Shown here: piece by piece, positions 51,228-60,343 of the stretch
Numbering within the stretch: the stretch's first letter is position 1
Layout: each line of letters opens with the position of its first letter
NCBI RefSeq assembly: GCF_023238205.1
Contig: NZ_CP096662.1
Coordinates: forward strand, 1 to 64,000
From: Halorussus limi
GTDB taxonomy: Archaea > Halobacteriota > Halobacteria > Halobacteriales > Haladaptataceae
Direction: 5' to 3'
Length of the DNA stretch: 64,000 bases
The notes under the pieces: model-generated
What the model was told of the DNA's origin: nothing
The model's database searches: none
The model's input: the letters and a program-made list of their open reading frames with translations, nothing else
Translations under genes and position numbers: made by a program

Positions 51228-52343
51228 ATGGTTGATCTCATTGACGTCGTCCTTGAGGGTATCAAGGGCGTCGTTGATTGGTTCATCGGACTGTTTATGA
51301 ACGGTCTCAGATCGGGGTATGAGACTTTGACTGAGGGAATGTTCGGAACCCCGACTCCAGAGACGAATGGAGCCTTTGTCTTCGGTGAACCAACCAATGC
51401 ACCCTGGCCAGCGATTCACGATGCTCTCATCGGCGGCGAAATTATGCTGATCGCCCTTTTGCTCCTCGTAATGAGCGTTCAGGGGCGTCACACTGTTCGG
51501 ATCTTCAATATTGGAAGTGCCTACGAAGCCCGAAAAACGAAGAAGACGGCCTGGGTCGGAGCCTTTCTAATCATTACGTGGTATTGGGTTGGAACTCTCG
51601 CGCTCTACCTCGTCGACGGCTTCACCATTGCACTGATGCCGGAGCTTTCCTCCGTAGCCTCGGCAATGCTTCAGTTCTTGGGAACAGCCATTACAAATCC
51701 CGGATTGGGGCTATTGTTCGCCGTGATTGGTGGAATCTCAATGTGGGCTCTGGAGGCGCTGTTCTACATCCGGATAATTCTGATTTATGTCTACCTGTAC
51801 GGAATGCCGATCGCTATTGCACTGGCCTACGGAAACATTCCGGTCGTATCCGATATCGCGATGGGGTTCTGCAAACGGTTTGTCCCGTTGGCTGTCCTCC
51901 CGCTCCCGGCCGCGATGATCCTCAAGGGATACGACTTGATCTACTCCGGTGGGACACTCACGCCAGGAACAGCGTTCCTCAAATACCTCGTCGCCGCATC
52001 GCTCCCACTTGTTGCCCTCTACATCACGTGGAAGACGTTCAAATACGCGACGCCATTGACGGCCAAAGTCGTCGGCGGTGCGACGAAAGGCGCAGCACTC
52101 GTCGGCGGTGTCGCCGCCGGTGGATACCTCGCTGGCTCCGGCGTCGCGACGACTGCCGCTCGATGGGGGCCAAAAGCCGCCGCCGGCCACGCCGTCGCGC
52201 AAAAAGCAGCTGCCCGCGGTGGGCATGGAGGAGACGATGGTGGTACGCCGTCGTATCGCCGAACGGAGAATGACCCAGGTGGAGCAACAACGGAATCGGC
52301 GAGTGACGACCGTGGAATGGAGTTTGATCGAGGAATCCACTAA
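51228..52343 (+). CDS. VirB6/TrbL-like polytopic membrane protein
   Basis: 371 aa with about six or seven helices (IMLIALLLLVMSVQG, GAFLIITWYWVGTLALYLV, ALFYIRIILIYVYLYGMPIAIA, LVAASLPLVALYI) and a long Gly/Ala-rich hydrophilic tail (AAGGYLAGSGVATTAAR). The layout and position (before VirB4 genes) fit VirB6/TrbL. No enzymatic motif. Likely forms the inner-membrane channel. Confidence 0.68.
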   Translation: MVDLIDVVLEGIKGVVDWFIGLFMNGLRSGYETLTEGMFGTPTPETNGAFVFGEPTNAPWPAIHDALIGGEIMLIALLLLVMSVQGRHTVRIFNIGSAYEARKTKKTAWVGAFLIITWYWVGTLALYLVDGFTIALMPELSSVASAMLQFLGTAITNPGLGLLFAVIGGISMWALEALFYIRIILIYVYLYGMPIAIALAYGNIPVVSDIAMGFCKRFVPLAVLPLPAAMILKGYDLIYSGGTLTPGTAFLKYLVAASLPLVALYITWKTFKYATPLTAKVVGGATKGAALVGGVAAGGYLAGSGVATTAARWGPKAAAGHAVAQKAAARGGHGGDDGGTPSYRRTENDPGGATTESASDDRGMEFDRGIH

Positions 52344-52345
52344 CA

Positions 52346-53467
52346 ATGTCAGCAGATCAAGACGCAGCCGCACGGCGCATCATGGATCAGTTCGGCGAGG
52401 AGAGTCGCATCCCGTATCTCAATATCGAGGAAGGGGACGTCGGCATGCTCATCGCCTTCCCCATTATTGGGCTGTTTATCGCTGGCCTCACCGGGATCGA
52501 GTCGCTTGCCCTCCCGTTCGTCGCTGGCGGGCTTGGCTTTGGCGTCGCCGTCATCTACGTCTCACCAACCCACCTGAACGCCTGGACGTGGACCAAAGAC
52601 GTCTATCGGTACCTCAAGCGGCCTCAGGTCACGTTCAGTGCGCCCGCCGAAGCCGACACGAGTACCAACGAGTCAGAGCGGAACGAGGGTGGACTCGCGA
52701 ACTACACGCCGTTCAAGCCGGACGAGCGAACGCAGGACCTCACGAACATCAAGCGAGCGTGGCCAGGCGCTGGTGCCATCCAGCGTGAGGACGGCGCGAT
52801 GGAGGCGTTCATCGAAATCGATCCAGCCAACATGGACTTCGCGATGTCCGACGACTGGGCGCAGCTCCAGGAGGCAGGCGAAGAGTTCGCCAACAAAGAG
52901 CTGGACTCGAAGCTCAAACTTCACGCCACAACCCGTTCATTTCCGGTGGAGCAGATCACCGAGACCATCGAGGATCGACTCACTGACGAAGACGTCACGG
53001 AAAACCAGATCTTCCGGGAACTCCTCGAAGAATACCGGGAGACACGTCCGAAGGAGATGCGTGACCGGGGCATCCAGCAGGTTCGGTACTACATCGGCGT
53101 TGAAGTCAGCCCGATAGAGGTGTACGACCGCTTCCGCGACGAGGGCACCCCCGCCGAGAAGCTGACCCAGTTCCCGGTCATCGGGTTCCTGTTCAACCCG
53201 TTCGTCACCCGCCGCGAGGACCTCACCGACGTCGAGCGCCGTGCCCAGATGTTCGAGAAACTCGACAGTCGCGTCAACGACGTTCGCTCCGAGTTCATCC
53301 AGCAGGCGTCGGGGTGGTCCGCACGCCGGCTCAGCACGGTTGAGCTGTTTGTCCTGAATATGGACTTCTGGAACGGCCGCGAACACGACTACGACGAGGC
53401 GGAGCGTGTCGTTCGCGACCAATCGATTATCGGCCACTCGCGCCGGGAGGACCCACACGATGCGTAA
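52346..53467 (+). CDS. VirB3/PrgI-like helices fused to a VirB4 N-terminal domain
   Basis: 373 aa. Residues about 30-85 carry two membrane helices (MLIAFPIIGLFIAGLTG; LPFVAGGLGFGVAVIY), as in VirB3/PrgI. Then a soluble CagE/VirB4-N-like region follows (WTWTKDVYRYLKRPQ; QREDGAMEAFIEIDP; LTQFPVIGFLFNPFVTRR). No Walker motifs. The following gene supplies the ATPase half, so VirB4 is split in two here. Overlaps that gene by 8 nt. Confidence 0.7.
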   Translation: MSADQDAAARRIMDQFGEESRIPYLNIEEGDVGMLIAFPIIGLFIAGLTGIESLALPFVAGGLGFGVAVIYVSPTHLNAWTWTKDVYRYLKRPQVTFSAPAEADTSTNESERNEGGLANYTPFKPDERTQDLTNIKRAWPGAGAIQREDGAMEAFIEIDPANMDFAMSDDWAQLQEAGEEFANKELDSKLKLHATTRSFPVEQITETIEDRLTDEDVTENQIFRELLEEYRETRPKEMRDRGIQQVRYYIGVEVSPIEVYDRFRDEGTPAEKLTQFPVIGFLFNPFVTRREDLTDVERRAQMFEKLDSRVNDVRSEFIQQASGWSARRLSTVELFVLNMDFWNGREHDYDEAERVVRDQSIIGHSRREDPHDA

Positions 53468-55667
53468 CGTGATCCTCCAGACAGGTGGTGGCGCGCTTGG
53501 CCCCGTCGCCGGGTGGCTCCAGAACCTGACACCAGCAGAGGGTGCAGTACTTGCACTCCTGGTGGGCCTCGTTCTCGGTGTCGGCAGCAAACATCTCTGG
53601 GACCGCTTCACTGCGGATGATGAACCAGACGTGGACTTTACGGATGTCCTCGACGAGGAGACACTCAAAGAAGGCGAGGCCGAACGCCAACTCCTCGATG
53701 ATATCTCCGAGTCGCACAAGACCGTCACCGCGCCCGGAGCTGTCGAGTGGGAAACGCGAGCCGCACGGGTCGGCGAGCAGTGGACGACGACGCTGTATAT
53801 CGCTAACTATGCCGACTACCCCAACGACGGGTATCTGAGCGACCTCTTCGAGCTGACCGATGTCGAGTTCGACCTCACAGCGCACATCACGCCGAAAAAT
53901 CAGGAGCGAGCCCGGAACGAACTGCAGGACATCGCTGACGACCTTCAGGTCGACGCTGACCTCGAACAGAGTATCCGGAGCGCCTATCTCCAAGAGCGCG
54001 CCAACGATGCCGCAGCGACGTACAAGGCCGTCGAGAACGGCGCGAACGTCTTCGACCAGGGGATGTTCGTCACGGTTCGCGCTGACGACAAGGACGACCT
54101 CAGGGACTCCGTCCAGAAGGTCAAGAGTGCGCTCCGCGATGATCCAGCGAACCTCACGCCGAAGACAGCGATCTGTCGCCAGGACCTTGCCCTCCAGTCC
54201 GCCGCACCCATTGGCGACAACGAGTTCGGTCGCGAATCCATCGCCCTCGGTGGAGCCGTTGGCGCACTGCTCGCGTCGCCGCATAACGCGACTATCCTCG
54301 AGGAGGGCGGCGTCGAGTTCGGGGTTCACAAGGACAACCAGAGCCCCGTCGTCATCGACCCGTTCGCCCGGGACAACGGCTACGCGATGTTCACCGTCGG
54401 CGACACGGGCTCCGGAAAGTCGTTCAGCTCCAAACAAAACTTCATCCGCTCCATCGAGCAGAGCAAGGACCGCATCGGCATCATCCTCGAACCCCTGAAC
54501 AACTGGGCCGGCGTCTCAGAGGCGCTCGACGCCAAACGCATCACCGTCGGTGGGACGCTCGGGCTGAATCCGCTGGAAATTCGAGAGACACCCGAACACG
54601 TCCAGCGGGCGATGGGCGAGGACGCGAGCCCGTTCAACGAGAAGCTCGACGACGCGATGAGCTTCCTCACGAACTTCTTCGCGCTCCGCGGCATCTCGCT
54701 GGGTGACCGCCGCACCACGCTCGAACTCGCCCTCAAACGTGCCTACCAGCGCAAGGGCATCACCGACGACATCTCTACGCACGACAACCCGAGTCCAACC
54801 ATCCGGGACATGATGGACGTCTTCGAGGATATGGTCGACGAGCCCGAGGAGTTCGTCGTCCGATCCGACGAGGAGGCAGGGAAGATCAAGGACGACGCGA
54901 CGTGGTTGCTCGATCAGCTTCGCCCCTTCGAGGACGACGGTCGCCACGCCAATCTCGGTCAGGCGTCGGACTTCGACATCCGGGACGAGAAGGTCATTTA
55001 CCTCGATCTCGCCCAGCAGGAGGGCAGCGTCGACAGCAGCACGGCGCTGACGATGCAGCTGTTGATCTCGCTGGTGTACGAGCGGGCGAAGGTCTCAGAC
55101 AAGGAGGTCGTGTTCTACATCGACGAGGCACGCTACATTATGCAGGATGCCGCGAGTTTGGCGTTCCTCGAAACGGTGTTCCGGCACCACCGCCACCACG
55201 ATCTCTCGATTCGGCTGGTCACGCAGACCGTCGATGAGTTCTTCGAGCACGCTGAGTCCGAAGCGATCCTCGACCAGTGTGCGGTCAAGCAGTTCCATCG
55301 ACTCGACGGGATGGACGAAGAGTGGGCCGACGAGTTCGGGCTGAACTACGCGCAGATGCGGTTCGTCCAAGATGCCGTCCCCGGAAACGAAGATGCGGGC
55401 TTCTCCGAGGCACTGGTCGGCGTCGACGGCGAGTGGCGCGGCATCCAGGTCAAAGCGATGCCCAAGGAGAAGGAGGTTATCGACTTCGAGCCAACCGAGC
55501 AACGGCGATCCTCGCTCCCCGGTACTGGCGAGATTGCTGTGGACGCGGACGTTCAGGCGTTCCAGGACGACATTGAAAGCCGAACGACCGACAACGGACA
55601 ACTTCCACCTGAGCGGACGCCAACAGAGACTGATGGTGGCTCAGAGGGAGGTGACGACGATGCGTGA
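53460..55667 (+). CDS. VirB4-type secretion ATPase
   Basis: 735 aa from ATG 53460. An N-terminal helix (GAVLALLVGLVLGVGSKHL), a VirB4-N remnant (TAHITPKNQERARNEL), then the ATPase: Walker A TVGDTGSGKSFSS (about 311-320), Walker B EVVFYIDEARYIMQD (about 548-555), sensor region RLVTQTVDEFF. Powers pilus assembly or substrate transfer at the membrane. The stop is overlapped by the next start (ATG 55660). Confidence 0.9.
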   Translation: MRNVILQTGGGALGPVAGWLQNLTPAEGAVLALLVGLVLGVGSKHLWDRFTADDEPDVDFTDVLDEETLKEGEAERQLLDDISESHKTVTAPGAVEWETRAARVGEQWTTTLYIANYADYPNDGYLSDLFELTDVEFDLTAHITPKNQERARNELQDIADDLQVDADLEQSIRSAYLQERANDAAATYKAVENGANVFDQGMFVTVRADDKDDLRDSVQKVKSALRDDPANLTPKTAICRQDLALQSAAPIGDNEFGRESIALGGAVGALLASPHNATILEEGGVEFGVHKDNQSPVVIDPFARDNGYAMFTVGDTGSGKSFSSKQNFIRSIEQSKDRIGIILEPLNNWAGVSEALDAKRITVGGTLGLNPLEIRETPEHVQRAMGEDASPFNEKLDDAMSFLTNFFALRGISLGDRRTTLELALKRAYQRKGITDDISTHDNPSPTIRDMMDVFEDMVDEPEEFVVRSDEEAGKIKDDATWLLDQLRPFEDDGRHANLGQASDFDIRDEKVIYLDLAQQEGSVDSSTALTMQLLISLVYERAKVSDKEVVFYIDEARYIMQDAASLAFLETVFRHHRHHDLSIRLVTQTVDEFFEHAESEAILDQCAVKQFHRLDGMDEEWADEFGLNYAQMRFVQDAVPGNEDAGFSEALVGVDGEWRGIQVKAMPKEKEVIDFEPTEQRRSSLPGTGEIAVDADVQAFQDDIESRTTDNGQLPPERTPTETDGGSEGGDDDA

Positions 55668-58600
55668 GTACCTTCGCGTGACGCCAACCTCCGAACGCCT
55701 CAATCCGGAGCGTCTACCGCAGGCACTGGAAAGTCTTCACAAACTGACCTCAGCGGACTCAGCAGGGCTAGTTGACAAACTCAATCCTCTACATAGCGAA
55801 ACACCGCTACGATTCGAATTCCTCGCGCTCAGCGAGGGTGCAGACGACCCCGTCGAATTCTACTACGGTGCCGACGACCATCTGGATACCCTTGAGAAAC
55901 GACTCCGGTCGATCTATCCAGAGACGTTCGACATCGAGCGTTCCGAGATCGACATCGCATCCCGACTCGTACAGCCTGTCGAATTCGACCGCGAGACATT
56001 CGTCGAGCACTATGAGTCAGGCGAGCTCACGTACGAGTTCGGCCCTGACGAGCAATACGAGAGTGGCACTGACGACAACAGTCAAGCGGGGTCAGGGGAC
56101 GCCGAATCAGTCGCGGATGGAGGAACGGTCGGCGATCAGTCTGCCGACCACTTCATCGAAATCGAAGATACTGTCCTCGAACTCGCCCCACCAGATGCGA
56201 TTCCCGAGGATGAGCCACTCACGACGCTTGCCAAACCAACGGTAACATCGAAGGGGACGATACTCGCGCGGCCAGCGATCGAGACCGTCTCCCCACTCGG
56301 CGTGCGGTGGCAAGGGTCGGCAACTCGGAAGCAGGACTGGATGACGTCACTCTCACCATTTACTGCCGACGACGAAGCAGAACTCCCCGCGGTCGATCAG
56401 CCAGGGGGTGCGCTCGCGTCGCTTGTCGACCACCTGATGGAGGCGACAGCACCAGTAGCGTTCCAAGTCGTCTTCCAACGACGCGAGAGCTGGCAGTCCG
56501 ATGCCGATCTTCGCAAGGAGGACGTCATCGACGGTCGAGACACACTCGCCCAGGAGATTATTGACTCCCTCTTCGAACTCAACGATCAGTCGGAGAGCCG
56601 GGACAGAAACCAGCTGAGCGACGCGGTTGCAAAACGTGTCGCGGCAATCGAGGCGAAAAATCCGAAGCGGTCGTTCACCGCGAACATCCGAGCAATCGGG
56701 ATTCCATCCGGTGACGACGGTCGCGGTGAACTCGATGAGCGAATGCAATCACTTGTCCCGGTATTCGACCCGCTTGACGGGCCGTACTACGAGGTGGAGG
56801 CTGAACGGTTGCGCGACAACGGCTTGCGGCAGGCCAAGAAAGAACAGCACGCACGATCCGCACTCCACCGACTCTTGGATCGTGAGATCACGACCGGCCG
56901 TGGGAAGACCCGACCGGAGTTCGTCCTGAGTGGCCGAGAACTCGCGAACTTCGTACTCGTACCCTCCTCGGAACAGCTTACTGTCGAGGGGACACGTGGA
57001 ACGCGTGCGGAACAGCAGAGTCGGAATCCGTTGCCCCGTCCCCACCAGGACCTCATGAGCGAGTTCCGAGACGGGATGGCAATCGGGTACGCCCTCAACG
57101 ACAACGGCGAGGCCGAAGACGTGCCGACACACATTCCACCCGGACTGCTGCCCACTCATTACGGCCGGTTCGGAACAACCGGCTCTGGGAAGTCGAAAGC
57201 CCTCATCAACGACATGCTGTCGCTGTACGACAACACCGAGGGACCGACGATCCTCATCATCCCGAAGAACGACGACATGGCCCAGAATTATATGCGGGCT
57301 CACGCGCGTCGGTTCGGAATGACCGACCTCGAAGAGAACGTCGTCCACTTCCCGATCCCGGACGTACTCCCCGGGTTCTCGTTTTTCGATCTCGAACCGT
57401 CGATGGAGAGCGGACGGCGCCGCGAAGACGCCGTCCAACGGAAGGCCGACCACTACGAAGAGATTTTGAAGCTCGTGATGGGGACCGACCGCTACGAGCG
57501 AGCGACTGTGGCCCCGACTCTCATCAAGACACTCATCAAAACACTGTTCGACGAGGAATACGGGCGTGAGAACGGGCTGTACCGAGCGTCGACGGACTAC
57601 TTCGCCCACCGACAGCTAGAACACGTCGTCGACCAGCTCTGGGAGGCCGGGCCACCGAACGAGAACATCGGCGATGCCCCACGGTCGAGCGATGAGGAAG
57701 TCACTCGGACGATTCGACGGCAGCTCCAGTTAGATTCGAACACCTTCGCGAACGTGATGGGCGGTGTCGGAAACCGCCTTGCGTACATTTCACAGGATAC
57801 GCACCTGCGGCAGATCTTCAATAATACCGAGAACCAGTTCGACTTTCGGGATGTCCTCGACGAGGATACGGTCATCCTCTTCGACCTGGGCGACCTCCGC
57901 GACGACGCCGCCCGGATTATGACCGGTGTGATCCTGACCAATCTCGATGCAGCCCTCAAAGATCGCAAACAGGCGCTCTCCGAGCACCCGGACGACTACG
58001 TCGTGAACTTGCTCGTCGACGAGGCAGCGTCGGTCGTGGTCTCCGACATCATGAACGATCTCCTCGAGAAAGGGCGGGGCTTTCGCCTCTCTGTCGGCCT
58101 GTCGATGCAGTTCCCCGAACAGATGGAGGCCGAAGGTGGGCGGAAAATCTACCTGAACGCCCTGAACAACATCGGCAGTTCGCTTATCGGGAAAATCAAC
58201 GTCGACCGGGAGCTGGCGCGAGCGATGGCCCACGAAGAAATGGACCCCGCGGATTTCGCCAATCGGATTCGTTCGTTACCGCGCGGAGAGTGGATCGCTA
58301 GCCTGCCAAGCCCGACGTTCGGTGAAACGGGGCCGTATCCGTTCAGTCTCGAACCACTCTCGATTCCACCGGGGCACCCCGAGAGTGAATGCCCGCTCAC
58401 TGAGCGTGAAGAGGAAGAGTTCACTGAGACGCTCTCCTCGATGCACGAGCACATCAGTAACGAACACGGCGTGCCGGCTGCAACAGACGCCTCAACAACG
58501 AGACCACCTACCGACGGACACGAGGTGCTCGATATCGGGAGTGACGATCTGGACATCGCGATTGCGAAGGTGGTTCGGAGTCTCCAGCTTCGAGAGGGCT

Positions 58601-59955
58601 GCCGTGAAGAGAACGGCTGGGTGGCTGTCGAAGCAGTTGACGACGAACTCAGACGGCTCTTCGACGACGTCGACGCCGAGCCGCCATCGTATGATGCACT
58701 CGCGGACATCCGAGAACGATCACGATACCTCGATACGACCGTCGATATCGACGCCGACGAGCTCCGCATCCGGCTCACTGAAGCCGGAGCGGAGGTCGCT
58801 ACGCCCGATACTGGTGGCGTGCAGGCCGCTGGTGGGAGTGCCCACGACGCAGCACTCCGCCAGATCGAAGAAGAACTCACTGCACTCGGTTTTACCGTCT
58901 CGATTCTCGCACAGGATGGCAGCGAGAAACCTGACGCGAGGGCGAGCCACCCCGACGTTGACGACCGATTCGCTATCGAAGTCGAAACGACAACACCCGA
59001 GAATCCCGCGAAGGTACTCACGAACCTCCGGAAAGCCCAAGCATCAGGGGATATCCCCCTGTTTGTCGTTCGACCAGGAAACGACGAAACGGAGTGGGCC
59101 AAGCGCGTTGACGGCATTCTCACACCACCCGTTCGTACCCTTCAGAATGGTGAGACTCGGTTCTACACGACTGACTCGAATCTCACGTTCAACGGCGGGG
59201 CAACCGAAGAAGGTGGAGTAACGGCCGTGCGACCGGCGACCGACGACGAGAACGGGACCCAGAACATCTGGCAACGTGATGGCGAAGAGATCGTCCTTCG
59301 GGATGCCAGCGGGACAGAACACATCCGCCTCCCGTCGCTTGGAAAACTCTCGAAAGATCGTGTTCCAGCCATCTACAGCTACGATCACGCTGCCGACGAG
59401 TACGTCGTATACGAGCACGGTGAGCAACACATCTACGAGACGAAATCGGCGTTCGAGGACGACTGGGTGCGTGTCAAGAAGCCATTCGTCCCCGAAGCCG
59501 AACTCCAGACACCTGATTATAGCCCCACGTCGTACGCTATCGTCATTCTCCCTGAGGAAGGTGACCCGGTCGTGTACGATACCGACGGTACGTACTCGAT
59601 GGACACCTTACTCGATACCGTCACCACAAGTGAGTGCGAAGAAACGACAGGAGAACAGGCTGACCATATCCAGCAGGCACCTCAGCCATCGATTGACGAT
59701 ATTGCTGATGATCCAGAGGCGGTGGTTGAGCGATTCGCAGAGACACACCTCGTTGAAGACCCGCAAAGCAGAGTAGCCGCCGGAGATGTCTACGATATCT
59801 ACGAGCAGTGGGCTGAAGCTCACGGAATTGATACAGATAGCAAACCTTGGTTCGGTCGTCGCCTCGGGAACTATGTCACGTTCGAGCGGAACACAGACAG
59901 TGAGAACGGCGACTCTGTTCGATACTACGAGGGGCTTGCACTCAAATCAGAATAG
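55660..59955 (+). CDS. giant T4SS ATPase (TraD/VirD4- or HerA-like) with nuclease-like and winged-helix tails
   Basis: 1431 aa. Residues 1-480: large N-terminal part, partly VirB4-N-like. Residues about 490-950: ATPase with Walker A GRFGTTGSGKSKALI (about 501) and Walker B VVNLLVDEAASVVV (about 781), then QFPEQMEAEGGRK. Residues about 1063-1157: HDAALRQIEEELTALGF, then KPDAR, FAIEVETTT and NLRKAQASG, reminiscent of a PD-(D/E)XK nuclease. Residues about 1347-1430: GDVYDIYEQWAEAHG and PWFGRRLGNYV, like the winged helix closing D5-type plasmid/viral primases. A coupling protein that may also bind or cut DNA. Last gene of the operon. Confidence 0.8.
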   Translation: MREYLRVTPTSERLNPERLPQALESLHKLTSADSAGLVDKLNPLHSETPLRFEFLALSEGADDPVEFYYGADDHLDTLEKRLRSIYPETFDIERSEIDIASRLVQPVEFDRETFVEHYESGELTYEFGPDEQYESGTDDNSQAGSGDAESVADGGTVGDQSADHFIEIEDTVLELAPPDAIPEDEPLTTLAKPTVTSKGTILARPAIETVSPLGVRWQGSATRKQDWMTSLSPFTADDEAELPAVDQPGGALASLVDHLMEATAPVAFQVVFQRRESWQSDADLRKEDVIDGRDTLAQEIIDSLFELNDQSESRDRNQLSDAVAKRVAAIEAKNPKRSFTANIRAIGIPSGDDGRGELDERMQSLVPVFDPLDGPYYEVEAERLRDNGLRQAKKEQHARSALHRLLDREITTGRGKTRPEFVLSGRELANFVLVPSSEQLTVEGTRGTRAEQQSRNPLPRPHQDLMSEFRDGMAIGYALNDNGEAEDVPTHIPPGLLPTHYGRFGTTGSGKSKALINDMLSLYDNTEGPTILIIPKNDDMAQNYMRAHARRFGMTDLEENVVHFPIPDVLPGFSFFDLEPSMESGRRREDAVQRKADHYEEILKLVMGTDRYERATVAPTLIKTLIKTLFDEEYGRENGLYRASTDYFAHRQLEHVVDQLWEAGPPNENIGDAPRSSDEEVTRTIRRQLQLDSNTFANVMGGVGNRLAYISQDTHLRQIFNNTENQFDFRDVLDEDTVILFDLGDLRDDAARIMTGVILTNLDAALKDRKQALSEHPDDYVVNLLVDEAASVVVSDIMNDLLEKGRGFRLSVGLSMQFPEQMEAEGGRKIYLNALNNIGSSLIGKINVDRELARAMAHEEMDPADFANRIRSLPRGEWIASLPSPTFGETGPYPFSLEPLSIPPGHPESECPLTEREEEEFTETLSSMHEHISNEHGVPAATDASTTRPPTDGHEVLDIGSDDLDIAIAKVVRSLQLREGCREENGWVAVEAVDDELRRLFDDVDAEPPSYDALADIRERSRYLDTTVDIDADELRIRLTEAGAEVATPDTGGVQAAGGSAHDAALRQIEEELTALGFTVSILAQDGSEKPDARASHPDVDDRFAIEVETTTPENPAKVLTNLRKAQASGDIPLFVVRPGNDETEWAKRVDGILTPPVRTLQNGETRFYTTDSNLTFNGGATEEGGVTAVRPATDDENGTQNIWQRDGEEIVLRDASGTEHIRLPSLGKLSKDRVPAIYSYDHAADEYVVYEHGEQHIYETKSAFEDDWVRVKKPFVPEAELQTPDYSPTSYAIVILPEEGDPVVYDTDGTYSMDTLLDTVTTSECEETTGEQADHIQQAPQPSIDDIADDPEAVVERFAETHLVEDPQSRVAAGDVYDIYEQWAEAHGIDTDSKPWFGRRLGNYVTFERNTDSENGDSVRYYEGLALKSE

Positions 59956-60046
59956 ATCTGGAGGTGAATACAATGCAATCCACACTCAGCGCCAAATATA
60001 TCGTAAATGCAAATTTGAGTTTTCATAATATGAAATTCCTCTCGCA

Positions 60047-60220
60047 TTACGGAAATATCGAGGCATATCGTCTCCGCAGCACCGAAATAAGCAAACGGCG
60101 AGTTGTTACGGCAATCAGCCGAAATGCCGTAACACAAGCATTCTGGAGATATTTTGCCGTATGCACGTATCGGGAGCCTCAAACCCAGGATTTCGCGGAG
60201 TTGGGTGATCTGTTACGGCA
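60047..60220. repeat. iteron-like TGTTACGGCA sites, candidate origin or regulatory region
   Basis: TGTTACGGCA occurs exactly at 60104-60113 and 60211-60220 and inverted at 60125-60134; partial copies are at 60047 (TTACGG) and 60155 (TGCCGTA). The first two form an inverted repeat with an 11-nt spacer. The non-coding, AT-rich interval 59956-60343 lies before the primase-polymerase gene. This looks like a replication origin or operator; no proof. Confidence 0.5.
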
Positions 60221-60343
60221 AAAACCAACTAGTATAGAACGGGGGGTCCCCGTTGGGACCAAGGGATTGGATCGCGACGTACAGCTGAGTGAGTTCTGTG
60301 CTGGCTCACAGCCAGTGAGAGCCATGCAAGGTGCTACGTGAGG

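Noticed and set aside
58149-59123. Minus-strand 324-aa Ser-rich ORF opposite the giant ATPase
   Set aside because: Ser/Arg low-complexity antisense reading of acidic codons.
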